Assembly: GCA_019112985.1 (NCBI GenBank) | Contig: DXIG01000092.1 | Span: 1-50,397, forward strand | Direction: 5' to 3' | DNA: 50,397 nt | DNA from: Candidatus Butyricicoccus stercorigallinarum | Lineage (GTDB): Bacteria; Bacillota; Clostridia; Oscillospirales; Butyricicoccaceae | Shown: positions 1 to 9,332 of the stretch, piece by piece | Layout of the letters: every line of letters starts with the position of its first letter | Numbering within the stretch: the first letter of the stretch is position 1 | The notes under the pieces: model-generated | The model's input: only the letters and a program-made list of their open reading frames with translations | Told to the model about the DNA's origin: nothing | Databases searched by the model: none | Translations under genes and position numbers: made by a program

Positions 1-142
1 AAAAATTTATCATATGAGACGCCCGCGCGCGCAAAACTTTCCAAAAGACTGCGGAAAAATGTATCGAATGAAACAGTTAATATTAAAAAATTTAACAGCA
101 CAGCACAAAATCTGCCATTTGATATACAAGGAAGCGGAACGA

Positions 143-176
143 AAAAAACCCCCGCGGCGGCTGCCGCGGGGGTGAG
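143..176 (-). terminator. Rho-independent terminator of the hbd-end of the 4-HB/butyrate operon
   Basis: Minus strand reads CCCCGCGGCAGCCGCCGCGGGGG followed by TTTTTTT; lies just after the hbd stop. Confidence 0.85.
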
Positions 177-195
177 AAACAAAGCGGATTTGTTT

Positions 196-1086
196 TTAGC
201 GGATGGTCAGGTCGCCGCCGGGGATTTCCTTGCCGAACGGGCCGTCGTAGGTGAAGAAGCCCTTGCCGGTCTTGACGCCCAGGTAGCCTGCGCGAACCAT
301 CTTCTTCAGCAGCGGATGCGGACGATACTTCGGATCGCCGGTCTCGGTGAAGAGGGTGTTCATGATGGCCAGGTTGATGTCGTGACCGACCAGGTCAGCC
401 GTGTGCAGCGGGCCGGACTTCATGCCGGCGCCGTTCTGCATCGCCAGGTCGATGTCGGACGGGGAGGCGATGCCTTCCGCGTAGATGCCGATGGCCTCGT
501 TCATCATCGGGATGAGGATGCGGTTTACAACGAAGCCCGGGCCCTCGTTGACCTGTACCGGGGTCTTGCCGAGGGAAGCCATCAGATCATACGCCTTCTG
601 GAAGGTCTCTTCGGAGGTCTTGAGGCCCTTGGTAACCTCAACCAGCTTCATGATGTGTGCCGGGTTGAAGAAGTGGCAGCCAACGACCTTGTCCGAACGG
701 TTCGGAACGGCGTTGGAGATCTCCGTGATGGAAAGCGCGGAGGTGTTGGAGCCGATAATGCAGTCTTCCGGCAGGATCGAATCCAGCTCTTCCAGCAGCT
801 CCTTCTTGAGATCCATTCTCTCGAGGATGACTTCCATGACGAAGTCGGAGCCGGCAGCGTCCTTGCGGTCAACGGACAGCGTCAGGTTGGCGAGGCAGGC
901 GTCCATCTCTTCCTGGGTCATCTTGCCTCTCTTCACGCCGCCTGCGAGGTCGCCCTCAATGCGCTTCTTGCCGCCTTCGCAGAACTGCTCCTTGATGTCG
1001 ATCATGGTGACGGCATGACCGGCCTTCAGGAAAACCTCAGCGATGCGCGCGCCCATGTTGCCGGCGCCGAATACTGTAACCTTCAT
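196..1086 (-). CDS. hbd: 3-hydroxybutyryl-CoA dehydrogenase
   Basis: MKVTVFGAGNMGARIAEVF Rossmann start; SNTSALSITEI, GCHFFNPAHIMKLVEV and GFVVNRILIPMMNEA motifs; ATG at 1086 preferred over upstream TTG. Confidence 0.93.
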   Translation of the reverse strand: MKVTVFGAGNMGARIAEVFLKAGHAVTMIDIKEQFCEGGKKRIEGDLAGGVKRGKMTQEEMDACLANLTLSVDRKDAAGSDFVMEVILERMDLKKELLEELDSILPEDCIIGSNTSALSITEISNAVPNRSDKVVGCHFFNPAHIMKLVEVTKGLKTSEETFQKAYDLMASLGKTPVQVNEGPGFVVNRILIPMMNEAIGIYAEGIASPSDIDLAMQNGAGMKSGPLHTADLVGHDINLAIMNTLFTETGDPKYRPHPLLKKMVRAGYLGVKTGKGFFTYDGPFGKEIPGGDLTIR

Positions 1087-1133
1087 GTTTCTCAATCTCC
1101 TATCTCAATCTCACAAACGTGGTGTGACCAAAC

Positions 1134-1946
1134 TTACTTGTTCTGGAATACCTTCGGATCGCGGCTCTTGCTGACGAAGTGCGCCATGCCGTACTTCTGA
1201 TCCTCGGTCGCGAAGCACTCGCCGAAGCAGTTGCCTTCCAGCTTCAGAGCGGAGTTCAGGTCGGTCTGCATGCCGACGTTGACCGCTTCCTTGACCAGCG
1301 CGACAGCGATCGGCGCCTGGGAGGCGATTTCTTCCGCCAGAGAAACAGCGGCGTCCATCAGCTCTTCTACGGAGTCATAGACCTCGTTGACCAGACCCAT
1401 GTCCTTCGCAGCCTGCGCGGAGTAGTTGCCGCGCGCGGTGTACAGCATTTCCTTCGCCTTGCCGAGGCCTACGAGACGAGCCAGTCTCTGGGTGCCGCCG
1501 CAGCCCGGGGTGATGCCCAGACCGACTTCCGGCTGACCAAACAGCGCGTTCGAGGAAGCCAGACGGATGTCGCAGGACATAGCCAGCTCGCAGCCGCCGC
1601 CCAGGCAGAAGCCGTTGATGGCAGCGATAACCGGGCGCTTGAAGTTTTCGATCTTCCAGCATACGCGGTTGGAGTCGTTGCCGAACGCCTTGCCCTCTGC
1701 AACGGTCATGGTGGACATCTGGGAGATGTCAGCGCCGGCGACGAACGACTGAACAGTGACGCCCTTCTTGTTGACGCGGGAGGAACCGGTCAGAACGACG
1801 GCATAGACGTCTTCCATTGCGGCGACAGCGTCAAACGCCTCTTCCAGCTGCGCATACATGTCGGTGCTCAGCGCGTTCATGGCCTGCATGTGCTCGATGG
1901 TGACGATTGCTACCTTACCTTTTTTTTCTACCTTTACATCAGTCAT
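1134..1946 (-). CDS. crt: enoyl-CoA hydratase / crotonase
   Basis: Crotonase-fold motifs AAINGFCLGGGCELAMSCDIRLAS and FGQPEVGLGITPGCGGTQRL. Confidence 0.92.
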   Translation of the reverse strand: MTDVKVEKKGKVAIVTIEHMQAMNALSTDMYAQLEEAFDAVAAMEDVYAVVLTGSSRVNKKGVTVQSFVAGADISQMSTMTVAEGKAFGNDSNRVCWKIENFKRPVIAAINGFCLGGGCELAMSCDIRLASSNALFGQPEVGLGITPGCGGTQRLARLVGLGKAKEMLYTARGNYSAQAAKDMGLVNEVYDSVEELMDAAVSLAEEIASQAPIAVALVKEAVNVGMQTDLNSALKLEGNCFGECFATEDQKYGMAHFVSKSRDPKVFQNK

Positions 1947-2039
1947 TGGTAAACGCTCTCCTTTATGTCTGTGTCAGGGGAGGAGGGGAGAACGGATGCG
2001 CCGCTCTCCCGCTCCCGCATTGTTGTGAATCGAAAAATC

Positions 2040-3227
2040 TTACTTGCAGAGCTCGTCGCGCTCGAGGATGATCGCTTCGCCCATGCCGCCGCCGATGCAC
2101 ATGGTCGCCAGACCGATGGTCGCGTCGCGCTTGATCATTTCGTACAGCAGGGTGGTGGAGATACGGCAGCCTGCCGCGCCGATCGGATGGCCCAGCGCGA
2201 TGGCGCCGCCGTTGACGTTGACCTTGTCCATGTCGAAGCCGAGGGTAGAGTTGACCGCGCAAGCCTGCGCTGCGAACGCCTCGTTGGACTCGATCAGGTC
2301 GAGATCGGCAACGGTGAGGCCGGCGCGCGCCAGAGCCTGACGGGTGGACTCGATCGGGCCGATGCCCATGATGGACGGATCACAGCCGACAGAGCCGTAG
2401 GAGCGGATCTTGGCCATCGGCTTCAGGCCGTTCGCCTTGACGTAGTCCTCGGAAGCGATGATCATGAACGCAGCGGCGTCGTTGATGCCGGAAGCGTTGC
2501 CCGCGGTGACGGTGCCGTCCTTCTTGAACGCCGGGCGCAGGCCAGCGAGCGTCTCGATCGTGGTGCCTTCGCGCGGATGCTCGTCGGTGTCGAAGATGAT
2601 GGTCTTCTTGCGCTGCTTGACTTCAACCGGAACGATCTCGTCCTTGAACTTGCCGGCCTTGATCGCTGCGACCGCCTTGGCCTGAGAAGCGCAGGCCAGC
2701 TCGTCCTGCATTTCGCGGGTGATGCCGTACTTTTCAGCGACGTTCTCCGCGGTGATGCCCATGTGGTAGCCGTTGAAGATGTCCCAAACGCCGTCATGTA
2801 CCATCAGGTCGACCATCTGGATGTCGTTCATGCGGGCGCCCCAGCGAACCTTGCTCGCGTAGTACGGCGCACCGGACATGGACTCGACGCCGCCGGCCAG
2901 GATGCACTGGTCGTCGCCAGACTTGATGATCTGAGCGGAGAGGTTCATCGCGCGCATGGAGGACGCGCAGACCTTGTTGACGGTCATCGCCGGCGTGGTG
3001 ATCGGCAGGCCTGCGCCGACCATGATCTGACGGCCGATGTTCTGGCCCAGACCGCCCTGCAGGACGCAGCCGGTGATGCTCTCGTCGATGGTGGCGACGT
3101 CAATGCCAGCCTGCTCGATGGCAGCCTTGGCGGCGGTGATGCCGAGCGTCGCGGCCGAAACATCCTTCAGGCTCTTGCCGTAGGATCCGATTGCGGTTCT
3201 CTTTGCACTGCAAATATACACATTCAT
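2040..3227 (-). CDS. thlA: acetyl-CoA C-acetyltransferase (thiolase)
   Basis: [17 protein letters not shown] active Cys, [32 protein letters not shown]. Confidence 0.94.
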   Translation of the reverse strand: MNVYICSAKRTAIGSYGKSLKDVSAATLGITAAKAAIEQAGIDVATIDESITGCVLQGGLGQNIGRQIMVGAGLPITTPAMTVNKVCASSMRAMNLSAQIIKSGDDQCILAGGVESMSGAPYYASKVRWGARMNDIQMVDLMVHDGVWDIFNGYHMGITAENVAEKYGITREMQDELACASQAKAVAAIKAGKFKDEIVPVEVKQRKKTIIFDTDEHPREGTTIETLAGLRPAFKKDGTVTAGNASGINDAAAFMIIASEDYVKANGLKPMAKIRSYGSVGCDPSIMGIGPIESTRQALARAGLTVADLDLIESNEAFAAQACAVNSTLGFDMDKVNVNGGAIALGHPIGAAGCRISTTLLYEMIKRDATIGLATMCIGGGMGEAIILERDELCK

Positions 3228-3437
3228 TTGCCCTGTTCTCCTTTTCTCACTATGGGTATGGTTGTTTGAACAACGGAGGGGGGAGAGGAAGCGCGGCGCT
3301 CCCGCCCCCTCCTCCGTTATTATACAGCATTGACGTCATCTGCCACAAGCATTTCCAACAATAAGGCGGGGAAACGTTGCAAACAATGGAATCTCGGCGC
3401 TATGCGGCTCGGGATGACGTAGGGGGTGCGTCAAGCC

Positions 3438-5012
3438 TTATTCGTTGGCAAGACCCATCGGCTCGTCGCGGAAGATGCGCTCGTCCATCAGCTTGATGGT
3501 GCCGTCTTCCTGGTAGGCGATCTGCGGCGTGAATTCCATCTGGTCGAGGATCTGCGTCTGCAGGTCGATGCCCGGCGCGATTTCGATCAGCGTTACGCCC
3601 TCCGGACGGAGCTCGAAGACCGCGCGCTCGGTGATGTACAGAACCGGCTGATGTACCTTGTTGGCGTAGATGCCGGAGAAGGTGATGTGCTCGACTTCCT
3701 TGACGAACTTCTTCTTTTCGCCTTCCTGCAGGATCTCGATCTTGCCGTCGCCGACCTTGACCTTCAGACCCTTCGCGGTGAAGGTGCCGCAGTAGCAGAC
3801 CTTCTTGGCGTTCTGGGTGATGTCGATGAAGCCGCCGCAGCCGGCCAGACGGGTGCCGAACTTGGAGACGTTCAGGTCGCCGTTCGGCGCGGTCTCTGCC
3901 AGGCCGAGGAACGCGATGTCCAGGCCGCCGCCCTGATAGAAGTCAAACTGCACGTTGTGCTCCAGAATCGCCTCTGCGTTGGAGCAGGCGCCGAACTGCG
4001 GGCCAGCCAGCGGGATGCCGCCGATCGGGCCTGCCTCGACGGTCAGGGTCATCTTGTCTGCGATGCCCTCTTCCGCGGCGACGTTGGAGATCTGCTCCGG
4101 CATACCGGTGCCGAGGTTGACGATCGCGTCGTTCGGCAGCTCCATGGCGGCGCGGCGCGCGACGACCTTGCGCTGGTTCAGCGGGATGGTCGGAATGGAA
4201 TCCAGCGGGATGGTGTACTCGCCGGCAGCGGAGCCGTCGTACGGTACGCCGATGCACTGCATGTTGTCCTCCTCGGTGCCGATGACAACCGCGTCGACAT
4301 AGATGCCCGGGATCTTGACCAGCTTCGGGTCGAGCGAGCCGGCAGCGACAATCTTCTCAACCTGAACGATGACCTTGCCGCCGCTGTTCTTGCAGGCCTG
4401 CGCCATCGCGGTGACGTCCAGCGGGCCGACCTCGCGGTGTACGGTGCAGTTGCCGCGCTCGTCGCAGTAGGAGGCGCGCAGCAGGACGACATCGATCGGG
4501 AAGGTCTTGTACAGCAGGCGCTCCTGGCCCTCGATCTCGATCAGCTTGACCAGGTCTTCCTTGGTGCAGTCGTTCAGCTTGCCGCCGCCGTTGCGCGGGT
4601 CAGCAAAGGTGTACAGGCCGACGTGCGTGATGGTGCCGAGGTTGTGCGCCGCGATGTCGCGGTACATATGGGTGATAACGCCCTGCGGCAGGTTGTAGGC
4701 TTCGATCTTGTTGCTCAGTGCGAGCGCGCCCAGTCCGGGCGCACGGTCCCAGTGACCGCCGACAACGCGCTTGACCATGCCTTCGTGTGCGAAGTGGTCG
4801 CCGCCGGAGCCGGGCGTTCCGCGCCAGCCCTGGCCGGCCGCATAGAACAGCGTGACATCCTTCGGATGGCCGGTCTCAACAAAGCGCTTTTCAACCGCCT
4901 TGGACAGCGTCTCCGGGCAGGCGCAGCTTACGAAACCGGAGGTTGCAACGGTGTCGCCGTCTTTGATGAGCAGCGCCGCCTCTTCCGGAGTCAGAATCTT
5001 TACTTTTCTCAT
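3438..5012 (-). CDS. fused family I CoA-transferase (acetate/propionate/butyrate-type)
   Basis: 524 aa two-domain protein with NLGTGMPEQISNVAAEEG and EAGPIGGIPLAGPQFGACSNAEAI; RBS AAAGG supports ATG at 5012. Confidence 0.88.
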   Translation of the reverse strand: MRKVKILTPEEAALLIKDGDTVATSGFVSCACPETLSKAVEKRFVETGHPKDVTLFYAAGQGWRGTPGSGGDHFAHEGMVKRVVGGHWDRAPGLGALALSNKIEAYNLPQGVITHMYRDIAAHNLGTITHVGLYTFADPRNGGGKLNDCTKEDLVKLIEIEGQERLLYKTFPIDVVLLRASYCDERGNCTVHREVGPLDVTAMAQACKNSGGKVIVQVEKIVAAGSLDPKLVKIPGIYVDAVVIGTEEDNMQCIGVPYDGSAAGEYTIPLDSIPTIPLNQRKVVARRAAMELPNDAIVNLGTGMPEQISNVAAEEGIADKMTLTVEAGPIGGIPLAGPQFGACSNAEAILEHNVQFDFYQGGGLDIAFLGLAETAPNGDLNVSKFGTRLAGCGGFIDITQNAKKVCYCGTFTAKGLKVKVGDGKIEILQEGEKKKFVKEVEHITFSGIYANKVHQPVLYITERAVFELRPEGVTLIEIAPGIDLQTQILDQMEFTPQIAYQEDGTIKLMDERIFRDEPMGLANE

Positions 5013-5097
5013 TGGTATCATCCTTTCTCTTTTTTGATGTCCAAAAAAAGTATTTTGCCGTCAAACGTTGGGCGAAAAATGCAAAAAAACGTGCTGT

Positions 5098-5364
5098 TCA
5101 GGCGAGCGCGGCGATGCGCGCCGCGGCGCCGTCCGCTTCCGCCTGATCGGTGCAGATGATGCGGTGCTTCGCCGAAATGTCCTCATATAAATAGGAACAG
5201 CCCGTACAGCCGCGCAGGATGAGCAGCACGTCGTACTGCGCGCCGTCCTCCGGATAGGAGAACGAGGCGACGCCGTCGAGCTGGCTGCAAATTTGACGGT
5301 ACGCGGCGCCGCGGTCATAGCGCGGATTGCAGCCGCCGCAGAATTTTACGGTACAGTGAAGCAT
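5098..5364 (-). CDS. small cysteine-rich protein of unknown function (two CxxC motifs, FCGGCNPRYDR)
   Basis: 88 aa MLHCTVKFCGGCNPRYDR...RGCTGCSYLYED; located between abfD and the CoA-transferase on the same strand. Confidence 0.75.
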   Translation of the reverse strand: MLHCTVKFCGGCNPRYDRGAAYRQICSQLDGVASFSYPEDGAQYDVLLILRGCTGCSYLYEDISAKHRIICTDQAEADGAAARIAALA

Positions 5365-5405
5365 AAAACGACCTCTTTTGCGGATTTTGCGGGGGACAGA
5401 CGGAC

Positions 5406-5443
5406 AGACAGGCACCCACAGAATGCTCTATGAGTGCCTGTCG
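5406..5443 (-). other. intercistronic stem-loop (GACAGGCAC ... GTGCCTGTC)
   Basis: 9-bp inverted repeat between abfD and the CGGC-protein gene, no T-tract. Confidence 0.6.
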
Positions 5444-5487
5444 TCGTGTTATTTCCAGAAATTCAGCACCGTTTGTTTCAGAGTTAC

Positions 5488-6933
5488 TCAGTCGATGCGT
5501 GCGATTGCCTTAGCAAGCTGCTTCTTCTGCGCCATATTGGACTGACGCGCGATCATGATGCGCTGCGCCTGCGGGGAGCCTGCGCCGTGCATGGACTCCG
5601 GCAGATAGCCGACCGCCGCGGTACCCATGGTCAGGTTCTCGATCAGGCGAAGGACGCGCATGCGATCCTCGGTCGGAACGGAAGCGACACCCTTGAGGTA
5701 CTTCTCGATGTACGGCTTGAGCTGCGGGTTGCGGTAATCCGCCTCGGACGGCTGGGTTACCATCAGGCCGCCGGCCAGATCCTGCGCCAGACGCGCGATG
5801 TCGTACGGGAAGCGGGTGACGTTCTGCTTGCAGACGTTGGCCAGCAGCAGGTCGATCAGGTAGTTGCCTGCCTTGGTCTTTGCGCCCTGAGACGAACATG
5901 CGATGCCGCAGGCGTACAGGGTCTCGTTCAGGTGGGTCATCTCGATCAGCTTGTCCTTGACATGGGAGGCCTTTGCGCAGCCAGCCATCTCAACGGCCAG
6001 AGCGGTGGCGCCGATCAGGACGTCGCCGACGCCGACCTTGCAGCCGCCGTAGGACTGACGGTGATAGCCCGCGAAGCGCTCGACGATCATGCCCGCGAAC
6101 GCAACTTCGCCGTTGAGGAAGATGCGGTCGTTCGGAACGAAGACGTGGTCGAAGATAACCAGAACTTCGTGACCGCCGTAGGTCTTGTTGCCGACGTCGA
6201 TGTCATTGTACTCCTCCAGCTTGCGGGTGTCGCACGACTGGCGGCCGTAGATCAGGGTGATGCCCTCCGAATCGGTCGGAATGGCGAAGGAAATCGCGTA
6301 GTCCTCGTCGCCCTCGCGCATGGAAATGGTCGGCATGACCAGAACTTCATGGGAGTTGACAAAGCCGGTCTGATGCGCCTTGGCGCCGGTGACGTAAACG
6401 CCGTCGGCGGTGCGCTCGACAACGTGCAGGAACAGGTCGGGATCCGCCTGCTTGGACGGAGCCAGGCCGCGGTCGCCCTTGACGTCGGTCATCGCGCCGT
6501 CAACTGCGAGGTCCTCTTCCTGTACGCGGGTCAGGAACTTGACGAAATTCTCGTGATACTTGGTGCCGCACGCCTCGTCGATTTCATAGGTGGAGGAGAA
6601 TACGGCGTTCATGGCGTCCATGCCGACGCAGCGCTGGAAGCAGGCCGCAGTCTTCTGGCCGAGCATACGCTGCATCTTGACCTTCTTGATCAGGTCGTCG
6701 GTGGACTGATGCATATGGGTGAAGCGGTTGATCTTCTTGCCGGTGATATGGGAGGTAGCGACCATCAGGTCTTCGTACTGCGGATCCTCCGCAGCCTCAT
6801 ACGTCGCGGCGAACGAGTTGAGGGAGGGACGGATTACCGGGTCGTCTACCGGGTTCTCGATCTTCTTGCCGAACATCCACAGGTTGAGATTCAGCTTGCG
6901 AAGGGACTCAATATACTGTTCTTTGGTCATCAT
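5488..6933 (-). CDS. abfD: 4-hydroxybutyryl-CoA dehydratase / vinylacetyl-CoA delta-isomerase
   Basis: 481 aa AbfD/4-hydroxyphenylacetate 3-hydroxylase family; RFTHMHQSTDDLIKKVKMQR, GDRGLAPSKQADPDLFLHVVER, AKAHQTGFVNSHE. Confidence 0.93.
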   Translation of the reverse strand: MMTKEQYIESLRKLNLNLWMFGKKIENPVDDPVIRPSLNSFAATYEAAEDPQYEDLMVATSHITGKKINRFTHMHQSTDDLIKKVKMQRMLGQKTAACFQRCVGMDAMNAVFSSTYEIDEACGTKYHENFVKFLTRVQEEDLAVDGAMTDVKGDRGLAPSKQADPDLFLHVVERTADGVYVTGAKAHQTGFVNSHEVLVMPTISMREGDEDYAISFAIPTDSEGITLIYGRQSCDTRKLEEYNDIDVGNKTYGGHEVLVIFDHVFVPNDRIFLNGEVAFAGMIVERFAGYHRQSYGGCKVGVGDVLIGATALAVEMAGCAKASHVKDKLIEMTHLNETLYACGIACSSQGAKTKAGNYLIDLLLANVCKQNVTRFPYDIARLAQDLAGGLMVTQPSEADYRNPQLKPYIEKYLKGVASVPTEDRMRVLRLIENLTMGTAAVGYLPESMHGAGSPQAQRIMIARQSNMAQKKQLAKAIARID

Positions 6934-6997
6934 AGTGATCGTAAATCCTTTCTCTTAATCATCTCTCTGTCAAAGGAGGCGCGCCCCCTTGAAGTGG

Positions 6998-7036
6998 AAA
7001 CGCAGCGAGTACCGCGGACGATACCCGCTGCGTTTT
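6998..7036 (-). other. intercistronic stem-loop between 4-HB dehydrogenase gene and abfD
   Basis: Minus strand AAACGCAGCGGGTA...TACTCGCTGCGTTT inverted repeat, no clear T-tract. Confidence 0.6.
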
Positions 7037-7071
7037 ACAGACTAACGGTATTTAAGATATGGGGTTGGCAA

Positions 7072-8250
7072 TCAGAAGCACTCTCTGTAGACGCGCTCGG
7101 ACAGCTCGATCGTCCACGGCTGGACGTAGGAGTTGGTGATGAGGCGCTGCTGGTTCGCGGCAACGGACTCCGCGAAGGCCTTGATGTCCTCTTCCTTGAA
7201 GCCGTACTCGTGCAGCGGCTTCAGGTGCAGAACCTTCTCGAGCAGCTCGTTGAGGTACGCAATCGCGCCGTCAACCTCGCAGCCGGTGATGCGGGCAACC
7301 ATCTGCTTAAACTTGAGCAGCTCGCCGTTCGGATCGTACTCGTCGTAGATTTCGAGGATCTTGCCGAACAGCGCGTAGTTGGACTCGCCGTGCGGGACAT
7401 GATAGGTGCCGCCGAGCGGGAAGGACATGCCGTGTACGGTCGCGCAGCCAGCCTTCAGGAAGGCGATGCCGGCGTACAGGGAAGCGGTTACGAACTCATC
7501 GAGGTAACCCATGCGGGCATCCGGGCCGTCTTCGCCGATGCGGCGGAAGCCTTCCAGGATCATTTCCATCGCCTTGATGGAGAACATCTCGGAAGTGGTG
7601 GTCTTACGATGCGGGGAGAGGAAGGACTCGGTCGCGTGAATCAGCGCGTCGATCGCGGAAGAAGCGAACGGCTTGTACGGCAGGGTCTTGAGCAGATCCG
7701 GGATCAGGCAGACCTTGTTCGGGATGATGTCGTCGGAAACCAGACCCAGCTTGGTCTCGCCGCCGGTCAGCACGCCGTCCTTCTCGTCCTTGACGATTGC
7801 GACGGAAATGTTGGTGACTTCGGAACCGGTGCCGCAGGTGGTCGGGATCGCGATGACGTCCTTCTCGTGGATAACCGGCTCGCGCTTGAAGTACAGCTCA
7901 TGTACGGACTGCGGACGCTTGCAGCCGAGCAGCTTGCAGAGATCCATGATGGCGCCGCCGCCGATCGCGATAACGCGGTCATAGGACTCGTACGGGATCG
8001 CCTCGTACATGGTCTCGATCATAGCCTCGGACGGCTCGCCGCCGCCGAACTTCTCCTGGAATACGAAGTTGCACGGCAGATTCAGTTCTTCCATGAACGG
8101 CTTGTAGATGAACTCGTTGGTCAGAACGCAGTCTCTCTCGTTCAGCTTGAATTCCTCTGCGAATTCTGCGAAATTCGCACATTTGTAGATGGTCGGCGCG
8201 ATGATGATTTCTCTCTTGTCGGCCTGAAGAGCCTTGCTAAAAGCATCCAT
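7072..8250 (-). CDS. 4-hydroxybutyrate dehydrogenase (iron-containing alcohol dehydrogenase family)
   Basis: ADH-III family motifs IAIGGGAIMDLCKLL, IPTTCGTGSEVTNISVAIV, SAIDALIHATESFLS; AGGAG spacing favours the second ATG (8250). Confidence 0.88.
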   Translation of the reverse strand: MDAFSKALQADKREIIIAPTIYKCANFAEFAEEFKLNERDCVLTNEFIYKPFMEELNLPCNFVFQEKFGGGEPSEAMIETMYEAIPYESYDRVIAIGGGAIMDLCKLLGCKRPQSVHELYFKREPVIHEKDVIAIPTTCGTGSEVTNISVAIVKDEKDGVLTGGETKLGLVSDDIIPNKVCLIPDLLKTLPYKPFASSAIDALIHATESFLSPHRKTTTSEMFSIKAMEMILEGFRRIGEDGPDARMGYLDEFVTASLYAGIAFLKAGCATVHGMSFPLGGTYHVPHGESNYALFGKILEIYDEYDPNGELLKFKQMVARITGCEVDGAIAYLNELLEKVLHLKPLHEYGFKEEDIKAFAESVAANQQRLITNSYVQPWTIELSERVYRECF

Positions 8251-8344
8251 ATTTAACATCTCCTATAAAAAATTTTCTGCACAACCGGCTGTTTCAGGTC
8301 AGTTGTCCAAAAGTCGGCGGATGTATTCCGTTCCCTTCCCTATG

Positions 8345-8373
8345 ATTGTACCAAAAGTTGAGCGAAACTTCAA
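8345..8373 (-). promoter_or_regulatory. promoter TTGAAG-N17-TACAAT upstream of the 4-HB operon
   Basis: Minus-strand -35 (8368-8373), 17-nt spacer, -10 (8345-8350); GTTGA...TCAAC inverted repeat overlaps the -35. Confidence 0.6.
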
Positions 8374-8458
8374 CAAAAAGTGATGAAGTTATCAGAAAAA
8401 AATCTCGACCTCTTGCTTCAAACAAACGGAGCGCAACCGAACCGATCTGCTTGCTTTC

Positions 8459-8487
8459 ATTTTATACTAATGTTACAACTTTGTAAA
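8459..8487 (-). promoter_or_regulatory. second candidate promoter TTTACA-N17-TAAAAT with perfect palindrome TTACAAAGTTGTAA on the -35
   Basis: Minus-strand -35 (8482-8487), 17-nt spacer, -10 (8459-8464); palindrome 8473-8486. Confidence 0.5.
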
Positions 8488-8553
8488 TCATTTTTTCAAA
8501 ATTTATTGTGGAAAATATGGAGGGGACTGGGAATCCAACGCGATATGAACGGG

Positions 8554-9315
8554 TCAGTTTTGTGCAAAACGACTAAGAAACGCGCGCGTGCGCTCGTTGT
8601 GCGCGCCGCCGAAGATTTCCTCCGGGCGGCCCTGCTCGACGATGACGCCGTCGTCCATGAAGATGACGCGGTCGGCGACGTCGCGCGCAAACGCCATTTC
8701 GTGGGTGACGACGACCATGGTCATGTGCTCGTCGGCGAGCTGGCGGATGACGTGCAGGATCTCGCCGGTCAGCTCCGGGTCGAGCGCGGAGGTCGGCTCG
8801 TCGAAGAACAGCACGCGCGGGTTGAGGGCGAGCGCCCGGGCGATGGCGACGCGCTGCTGCTGGCCGCCGGACAGCTGACACGGATAGTAGTCCGCGCGGT
8901 TGGCGAGGTTCATCTTGTCGAGCAGGTCGCGGGCGGTCTGCTCGGCCTGCGCGCGCGGGATGTTGAGCACGCGGACGGGCGCGTCGCTGACGTTTTGCAG
9001 CACCGAGCGGTGCGGGAACAGGTTGAAATTCTGGAAGACCAGCCCGGCGCACAGGATGATTTCCTGCAATGTCTTGGGGTCGGCGAAGACGGCCTTGCCG
9101 TTTTCCGTGCGCATCATCTGCTTGCCGCAGATGGTGATCTCGCCGCGGTCGGCGGTTTCCAGCTGGGTCAGGCAGCGCAGGAACGTGGACTTGCCGGAGC
9201 CGGACGGGCCGATGATGGCGACCACCTCGCCCTCGGCCACGTGCATGGAGATGTCGCGCAGCACCTGCAGCGAGCCAAAGCTCTTTTCGATGTGGTTTGC
9301 TTCAATCAGATTCAT
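8554..9315 (-). CDS. polar amino acid ABC transporter ATP-binding protein
   Basis: Walker [29 protein letters not shown] signature, [14 protein letters not shown] Walker B. Confidence 0.93.
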   Translation of the reverse strand: MNLIEANHIEKSFGSLQVLRDISMHVAEGEVVAIIGPSGSGKSTFLRCLTQLETADRGEITICGKQMMRTENGKAVFADPKTLQEIILCAGLVFQNFNLFPHRSVLQNVSDAPVRVLNIPRAQAEQTARDLLDKMNLANRADYYPCQLSGGQQQRVAIARALALNPRVLFFDEPTSALDPELTGEILHVIRQLADEHMTMVVVTHEMAFARDVADRVIFMDDGVIVEQGRPEEIFGGAHNERTRAFLSRFAQN

Positions 9316-9332
9316 GACAGACCCTCCTGCGG

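Noticed and set aside
5434-8256. 940-aa plus-strand ORF spanning abfD and the 4-HB dehydrogenase gene
   Set aside because: Same antisense shadow effect; it crosses two real genes and their intergenic hairpin and has low-complexity V/L/D/R-rich translation.
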